From: Pelecanus crispus
Taxonomy: Eukaryota; Chordata; Aves; Pelecaniformes; Pelecanidae
Direction: 5' to 3'
Assembly (NCBI RefSeq): GCF_030463565.1
Contig: NC_134652.1
Coordinates: 14,547,397-14,611,396 of the forward strand
DNA: 64,000 bases
The position numbers and the translations under genes were made by a program. The notes under the pieces were generated by a model that saw only the letters and a program-made list of their open reading frames with translations, was not told the origin of the DNA and searched no databases. Positions 56,467-64,000 of this stretch are shown here, piece by piece (the stretch's first letter is position 1; the number at the start of each line of letters is the position of its first letter).

Positions 56467-59400
56467 CTGAGAAGCTCTCTTTAATGCTTCTAGTGGCAAA
56501 TCTGTTTCTTCCCCTTCACCCTTCTCACCGTACACCTTTTCTAATATTGTCTTCTGCACAACAGTTCCACGTCCCTGTGTGTCCAGTTCTTGGGCAAAAA
56601 ATCACAAACTAAATGGTTTGTCGGGTGACTAGTGTGTCTGCTTTTTGTCCCGCTTACTCTCAATCTCTGGCTGTACAGTATTCAGCACCATAGGGTCTTG
56701 GTTCACAAGCAAGCATTGGAATAATTCAGTTAAAAACAATAGTCATCTATGTCCTTGTGAATCTCTTTCTTTTAGATGAGTGAATTAGCCCACAAGTCCA
56801 AAAGTCTTTGACTCTTCTTCCTTTCCTAGATTGGAGTTTGCTGCAGATGCACGTGCTGCAGCCTTTCATTTGGCTTTGGCTGGAGTAACTCACTGAGGGT
56901 GAACCCGCACTGTCAAAGAATTTAATTGCCTGGGTCTGATCCATTGATCACTGTTCATTTGGTTCTGTGTTCTTTTTTTAACATGAAACAACTGTTTTCT
57001 TCTGAAATGAATATAAATGTGACTTGGGATTTAGTTCTCTCCATTGCCTGTGGATAGCTTAGAGAGTGCAAAGCTTCGTGCTCTCCGTCTTATGTGGCTC
57101 TGTAATATCAAAAAAGCCTTTCTACCTCCAAAATCCATAAACGCCTTCATGCCATGCCTTAAGGCCATGGCGACACGTACCTTGGCATCAGATTAATGAT
57201 GTGTTTCTCTGGTGGATGGTGACATAGGTATTGCAGGTATTTTAATGTGACTCCCTTTCCTTTTAATTGTGACCTTTCAGGGCCACGGTGGAGCCTGGAG
57301 AGATGAAGGCGAGTCTTAGGCATTGTGGGCATGTGGAGAGGGGCTAAATGTGAGTAGCACATAAGTCCCTGCACTGCTTGGCCTAGATGCCAGGAATCAT
57401 TCCCTGGAACAGATGTCTTTCGTGATACGAGCATAGCTTTTGTGGCCTTGACTCAAGAAAGTAAAAGAAAGAAGGCAGCTTTGCATGTCCTCTGCTGTGA
57501 TCCCGGTGTGTGAAACTTCTGAAGAGATTAATACCTCACGGGAAGATTTGTAGGGCTCTGCACATGGGAAGAAATTAAAATCTTGCATCCAGTGCTATTT
57601 GATACAAACGCAGCCAGCTCTCTCCCTGCCTCGGAAATCGCTGTTGGGGAAGGGATCTGCAGTGCCTCCCGCTGCATCCCTGTCAGCAAATGGGTAGCAC
57701 AACACCACCCAGTTGGCTGGGGGCCCTGGATGGCAGCATGTGAAAGGATAAACAGGTTGGATCAATAACCACATGCCTCTTGTATGGTATATCCCTAATT
57801 TAAGCTACTGCTGCTCTTACAGGTTTTGACTTTCGAAATTAATTTCCTATTCTTTCTCCATACTGATGGTCTTTTAAAAATTGATTTGCACTTGATAATA
57901 CTTCAAAAATGTTAAATCTCCTTGCTTTCCCCCTTCCCTTTTCTTTTAACAAGAACAATGTCAGGAAGGTCAAGTCTGGGTTTGTTGGAAAGACCCTTGG
58001 TGCAACAGGGGTCATACACTGGCTGAGCAATGCTGTGGTGAAGCTGGGTGGATTAGGATGTTGCAGTTAATGGTTGAAGGTGTCAGTTAATCATTCTGAA
58101 GAGAAAAAGCTGGTAACAAAATCCAAATCCCTTTTCCGGCCCCTGCTAAGTTTTAAACAGTCTGAAAGTCTCTCAGTTGTTGAAGCTTGATCTGTTTATG
58201 GGGCAGCTTCTCTGGCTTTTAGTCTGAAATTGTGATTGTCTGAAATAAACATGAAATGATCCCAAACCAGAAATGCATTCTCTTTTTAAAAAGACCCACT
58301 GTTGATGCTTGCCTCCTGTAACCATCTGTTGAGGAGCATAAACAAGACATCCTTCTCTCCCCTCTCTCTGTTTCCAGGTTATCTTTAGGCAGATAGCTTA
58401 CCTTTTACCCAAATGTCTGACTCATTTAGAAGCCCTGCAGGGAGCCTCTGCCTACCAGATGTGCTTAATCCCGCTCTCAGAGAGGTGATGGGGAGTTAGC
58501 ACCTTCACCTGTTCACAGCTTTGCAGGACCCAGGTGATGGCAAACAACTGTTAAGAAGCCAAATGAATGGGATCCCCCACCCTGCTCCCTGACCACTTGC
58601 TCTTCCGCAGAGGACTGAGTAGTTAGTGATGTGCATTATCTCATGAGACATTTATATGCGTGAGGTCACTTCTGAGGTCTCTAAGTGTGCCTGTGTTATC
58701 CCGAGGGAAGGGGTGGATACATCAGTACAGATTTCCTCTTCCAGCACTACTCTATTCCTGTTTCAGTTGGGCTTTGTGTGTTTGTCAGCTTTGTACAGCA
58801 TGGAGGGAAGGTAAAATGTTCTTGCTTTACAAGTGGATCCCCTGTCTCTTTCCAGTTAGAGTGAGGTGCATTGCTGATTTTAGTCACCTGAGATGCCTGC
58901 ATACTGTCCCAGTTCCTCCCCAGGGTAATTGTTTCCTAATGGCATCTCTGAATGTCTCGAGATCGCTCTTGTAGGAATCTCTCTGCTGCATGGATACGGT
59001 TGCTAACCTCTTCGAGGCACTGGCATTGCTGAATTATAAGGGATTGAGTCCTGCTGTGTTGGGCTTCAGCACTGCTCCCAGGAGAATGTGAGTGTGCTTG
59101 TCACAAGTGACCTGTTGTAAAATGTCAGCGTGCTTTGAAGAAAAAACTTGTACTGGTAGGGTCAAGCTCTGTTCCTTGTGTCTTAGCTGCTCCTGCCTAC
59201 TGCTTAGGCTCAAGAGCAACTCAGATGTGATCAGGCATCTTCATGGCTTTATTTCTCTTTGTTGCAAGCTGCTGGTTATACAAAGGCTCGCACTGTCGAG
59301 GAGTGTCTGCACATGTCATGGGTTTAGTGGCAAGGATCTTTGTTTCTGTGTTGGTCCCCCATTGCGACCATGGGAGAAGGAGCTGGATTCCCCCAGCTTG

Positions 59401-61560
59401 GGTCATCAAATGGGTTGTCCAATGTGGCCCTGCCTGCAGGTCTGAGTTGAGGAGCTCCATGTACCACTTGTGCTAGGAGTACCCGCAGCTCATGGGTAAG
59501 AAAGGCTCAGCTTGGCTTTCTTTGACCCTTTTAATTAGCAGAGCTGCAGACTGTGAGCCAGATCTCTTCCAGAGTGAACAGGATGTGACATACCTGGAGC
59601 TCACATGGCCGATGGCCTGTGGGTAGAGCGCGGTAAGGGACCTAATGTGAACCAGAAGGCAGTGTTAGGTGAGTAGATTGAGTACCTATTTTGGATTTAT
59701 GATCCATTTTCTGTTCTTCCCTTCCCCCCATCAAGACACCCTGTATGGCTTTCCTTCCAGGGGCCATGATCCATCTTGACTCACTGGTCTGAATTATTAG
59801 TAGTATTATTATTACTATTGTTTTTGCCTGGGGTGCTGGGAAAGAGCCACAAAATTAGCAGGCTGCTCCGTGACTTCATCATTCCTCAGAACTGAACTTC
59901 CGTGCATTGGCAAGGGTTATGTCAAAGGTGGCTGTGATCCCCTGTATGCATAGCAGAGGAGAGCTCAGGAGAAAGCAGACTGGGGTAAAACATGCCCTCT
60001 CCCTTGCAGTGGCTTTCTCTGTATGTAGACCACCACCCTGCTTGGGTAGACATATGTCTTTAAGGATAATTTCCACCACTCTGCCTGTTTTAGATGCAAA
60101 TTGTATGATTTTGCAGACTACAAAATTTTCATTGTTTTTTAATGTCTGGTGAAACGTGTCAGGAAGAAAAGAAGTCAATATTTCTGAAATATCTGGGAGC
60201 TGTGGATAGACAGTTCTCTGCAGGTTGGTTCAGCTCGTTTCCCCTGCTCCCAGATGGCCAGAGGAGCAGGGATAGCAGGAGGGAGAGATCAAACCTTGCA
60301 AGGCCAAAGCTGCCTGCACCCGCTAGTGCTCAGAGGACTTCTCTTCCTTATCACTGCAACCAGTGCTTGATGGAAACGTTGCTTGTTGAAGTGAAATTCT
60401 TCCCTAACAGCAGAAGTTTCAGTTTCTGTGTCCTGTTGGGTTTTTTACTTTTTGGGCACCATTGTTTTATGAGGCCAACATAACATAAAGGTTTTTCCTG
60501 TTCACTGCCTTGAGAGATTCACTTCCTTTCTCAGCATCCTCTTAGCCTTCCAGTGCTATACCTGGCATGTGATTCTCTCTCCTGGAGGTCTTTTCCGTAT
60601 TATCTTATCTGAGGAAGTGCCCAAGAGAGGCACAGTCCTTTGAGGTTGTTCAGAGCAGGTTTGCAAAGTAGCTCAGACACTTTAGGCATCTACCTGCTTT
60701 TCCTCATGCACTGTCTGGCAGTTATGGCCTCTGTAACTCAAGGCTTCCTCAGTGGGCAGTAGGGTAGCCCAGCAGATTAAGGAGCACTCATGGTCCTTTC
60801 TTCCAGTAGAGTTGTGGGTTGGTAACAGACAGCCAAGAGACAGTAGTATGTAAATACAACAGTTTGCAAAGTAGATGGCTGTCCCCAGCCTTAGGAATAG
60901 ATTAAAGACCAATAGAGAGACAAGGTAGTTGTCCTGATTTGTTGTGGTCAGGGCACAATGAAGTAATGCAGGAGGCTTCACATCCCGGCAGGCTGCCTGT
61001 ACTGCCTGTCCTGTGGTTGAGCCTGCACCGTGCTGGGAGGGCAGCCAGAAGAAAGCTCAGAGAAGAGCTTTTAGCAAGCTGTGAGCTGGGGGCAACAGCT
61101 CCAAAAGCCTCCAAGTTCCATTTTAAAAGTGACCAAGATGCCACTGTTGACTTTCACTAGGACTTGGTTACCAAGGAGGTGTTGACCTAAGAGACAGCAC
61201 AAAGGCTTTCAGCTGCTGCAAGCTGCAGGTGACCTCTGGCCTCATGAGACCCTGAGAGGAGTGGATGGGTGGGTGCTGAAGCCCACCTGTGCAACACAGC
61301 TTGATGGGTTGTAGTCAAAATTATGCCAGGCTCGCTGCTTTGAGCTAAAAGGGAGGGGAATGGAGAGACTAAATGATGCCCTTTTCCCAGAAGGGGTGAC
61401 TGGAGAGAGAGATGACCAGGCATCCTAAGGAAGCAAGTGATGGAATAGGAAATGGAGCCCAGACTTCCTGCATCCCAGAGCGGGATTCAGGTCTGTTCAT
61501 CCTACCCATACACCCAGCCCCTAGAGAGATGGGCAGCTCAAAGGTATTGCCCTCCCCTCA

Positions 61561-61660
61561 TCCCTGCGAGGTAGGGTATATGCTGGTACCCTCATTGGGA
61601 AGATGAAGCAAAGAGAGGTTAAGTGGTTGGCCCAAGGCCACCCATGAAGCGTGTGGCAGC
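61561..61660 (-). mobile_element. MIR SINE relic, well preserved
   Basis: On the + strand it reads TGCGAGGTAGG, then CCCTCATTGGGAAGATGA, then AGAGAGGTTAAGTGGTTGG and CCCAAGGCCAC, then GTGTGGCAGC, the complement of the MIR core in correct order and spacing (bases of the 'tgtgaccttgggcaagt...ttaacctct' segment). The SINE therefore points leftward, antisense to SH3PXD2A. Confidence 0.85.
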
Positions 61661-61910
61661 ATTTTCTATTTTCTTTGGCTTCCAAAGCAGTCTTGCAATT
61701 TATCTGATGAAAGTACACAGCCTGAAAAAATACTACCCTTGTATTCTGCCATTGTCTTCCTCAAAACCCATTTCCCATTTTATATGGATTAAACAGGAAG
61801 AGGGATTCAATGTGACCTCCTGAAATGAGGAGGCAGGAGGTGACGTACAAGCTCTCTAATTTAGTCATTTGGGAGGAAACAGCTGGACCTTCTAATGTGA
61901 GATGGTTTTC

Positions 61911-61931
61911 TTTTTTTTTTTTTTTTTTTTT
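61911..61931. repeat. T21 homopolymer
   Basis: Twenty-one uninterrupted T, followed by CATGCC. No retroposon body was recognised beside it. Confidence 0.85.
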
Positions 61932-63889
61932 CATGCCGTATCCTCTTAATCCGTGCATGCTCATGCAAAGGTAGCTGGTCCCCAGTAACCACGGAGAAGA
62001 ACAGGATCATTAGAGGGGGCTGACAGCACCGTGTGTCGTTTGGCATTGTGAAGCTGAATGCTTTCTTGTAGCTAGAGTTGACACCTTCTCGCCTGAAGCG
62101 TGCTGTGTAAATATTACATGAAGAAGGCAGAGAGCTGCACAGTAGCATACTGTTTGAAATTGGTGGTGTCTGCTGCTTAATCAGGTGGCGTCAAAACCAA
62201 ACACAGTCAAGTCAACGGAAAAAAACCTCCCAGTAACTTCCCTGGGCCTTGGCTCACACCTCTAGAGGCTTTATTGAAAGTTTTACTGAGAAGTTTATAA
62301 TTACTATGTTTTTTTAATAGAGTGCATCTCCCTTTGTCTTTACTATAAAAGCAAAAATATATCCTCCCAGATCTTTTTGTTATCCTCTTCTAGGCAGGGA
62401 CATCATCACATTTGGGGTGGGGGGGAAGGCAAAAGGAAACCAGGTGGATTTCTTCACCTGAAAGGATTTTAAAGTGGAACATCTTGCAACCTAGTTAGAA
62501 CCTTCCCACTTTAGCTTGCTCACTTACTCTTTGCACCACCTTCTAGGTGAATATATAATAATAATCTAGTCAGTCTTTCAAACTCACATTCACTAAATGT
62601 TACTAATATGGTATACTCATTATGTGTATTTATAAATATGGGTGTTTTTTGGAATGCGTAAGGGCCTTTATTATGCAAAAGCAAGGATGCTTTTGCACTA
62701 AAACATGTGCAGACAGACCTGAAAGATGGCCTCTGCGGTGGGCTGTTAAGACAAACGATGACAGCAGATACAGGCAGGTGGGGGCAGTGAGACAGCATCA
62801 ACTAGCTGAGCAGGTAATTGTCTCGACATAATGGTAACCCAAGCTACTCGCTGGTGGTCATTTAGGCAACATTGCAAAGAACAGGTGTGAAGAAAGATAA
62901 AGTAATAACACTTTAAATTGCCCTGGGGTGAAGGTAGAGCAGAGAGATATTCTGTTTGTTGTAGTACCTGTAGTGCTTGAATGTGGTTGTGTTAACTGGG
63001 GCTGTCATGCTTAGGGTGACCTTTGTGGCAGTCGGAAAGATTCTCTTCTTGTTTTTTTTTTGAGCTAGTGATTTCAGCAAAGCTACTCCTGATTCCAGTT
63101 TTTGGAAGAGGAGCTCAACATGTAGGTAACTAACCAAGTTGTTAGATGGGGGAGCATTCTACTTTTGGGAGCAGAATACACATCCCCAAATCTGTGTCTT
63201 TATCCGAATTTCATCTATTGCACCACTACACTGCAGTGTATTCTTGATTGGTCTCAACAGTCACTGGCTACTCTAGCACAGGATCTGGCTGTACCATGGC
63301 TTCACAGTAAGGCTGTAATGCAGTATGGTAACATTCATTATTATAATGCAACTTCTTTAGTTTGTGATGGTTGACTCATTGGATGGAATAAAATCTTCAT
63401 AGGCTTTAAGACACGTAAATACTTGTGTGGTCCCACACATACTGTGTTTGAAACCTAGCTAGCAATAAATATGTTTTGAGATGTTGCTGGCACTGTTTCT
63501 CTGACCAATGGGGTGTGTTTTATTTTTCCTATAAACCAGGCTAAATGCAGTGATGCACTAGGCTCCTATGCTCTCAGCAGTCAGCAGCATGATTTTATAG
63601 GCTTGATGCAAACTTGTTTGCAAGGAAGACATCGCTATCTATGTTTATAGGGAGAAACGTGCCAAACTGCTACTAACCATAGCTGTCTTTAAACGGGAGC
63701 TCCACACTGCCATTCTGTCTCCTTTACAGAAGCATTCCATACCTGCCCCTGAAATACTGGAAGCATGGTCCTCCACTGTCCAGGTCATGCCTATAAATGC
63801 AAACTTTAATGTATAAAGTTCATAAATCACCCAGAAAGGTCTGAACTAATGTCCAGTGTGATACATACAAGACATTGTGTAGTGTGGTA

Positions 63890-63960
63890 GAGGACCTTGC
63901 GTGTGCTCTTTACTAGTGGTGTGGCCTTGGATCTTTTGTTCACCATCTCTGGATCTCCCT
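63890..63960 (+). mobile_element. Possible MIR SINE fragment
   Basis: CTTTACTAGTGGTGTGGCCT followed by TGGATC and CACCATCTCTGGATCTCC resembles the MIR segment 'cttactagctgtgtgaccttgggcaag ... cctctctgtgcctc'. It is short and diverged. Confidence 0.45.
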
Positions 63961-64000
63961 GGGCTCTGCTGCAAAGCCAACAGGATTTACTTGCCTTTTA

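Larger units (their letters stand above)
54708..64000 (+). other. SH3PXD2A: SH3PXD2A intron 1 (partial)
   Basis: Runs from the GTGAGT donor to the window edge. No second exon (which would begin VYIINV) is seen. It holds the CpG-island tail, a T tract at 55068-55084, a palindrome with flanking repeats at 56417-56466, a T21 run at 61911-61931 and MIR-type relics at 61561-61660 and about 63890-63960. A very long first intron is known for this gene in mammals. Confidence 0.85.

Noticed and set aside
1-64000. Telomeric TTAGGG arrays, CRISPR arrays, operons or bacterial-type systems
   Set aside because: None seen. The content is vertebrate introns, LINE/LTR/SINE relics and a CpG island; the link of STN1 to telomeres is functional, not positional.

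Overview
The window looks like nuclear DNA of a bird, probably a neoavian. Split genes with vertebrate GT-AG introns are interrupted by CR1 LINE 3' ends carrying the typical avian terminal ATTCTATGATT-type repeats. There is also a solo LTR of a type I recognise from bird genomes, with TG...CA ends and a 5-bp target duplication. I cannot name the species.

Two genes are visible, both on the + strand. STN1 (OBFC1), a subunit of the CST telomere-replication complex, is complete at the coding level: nine coding exons from 14352 to 41470 join into a 363-residue reading frame, with consistent phases at all eight introns. SH3PXD2A (TKS5, a PX/SH3 podosome scaffold) contributes only its first coding exon (54636-54707), inside a strong CpG island. 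The rest of the window is its first intron. The order STN1 then SH3PXD2A on one strand matches the arrangement I know from human 10q24, so this is a conserved syntenic block.

Layout: 1-14344 is non-coding DNA upstream of the STN1 start codon, with a pyrimidine-rich stretch near the left end, a CR1 relic, a solo LTR and a dispersed 40-bp repeat. 14345-41470 is STN1; its introns hold three CR1 pieces of one subfamily, one older CR1-like relic and several A/C-only tracts. 41471-53870 is the STN1 3' flank and intergenic DNA, with a MIR-type SINE relic and two small open frames with coding-like features. 53870-55010 is the SH3PXD2A CpG-island promoter with exon 1. 54708-64000 is SH3PXD2A intron 1, with another well-preserved MIR relic and a probable partial one.

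Points most worth a second look: oppositely oriented CR1 copies that bracket in-frame-skippable STN1 exon 3; the LTR with a TATA box and a CRE palindrome on the minus strand; the lack of any visible CpG-type promoter in the 14 kb before the STN1 start; and two short intergenic open frames. I found no clear evidence of a wholly new biological system.
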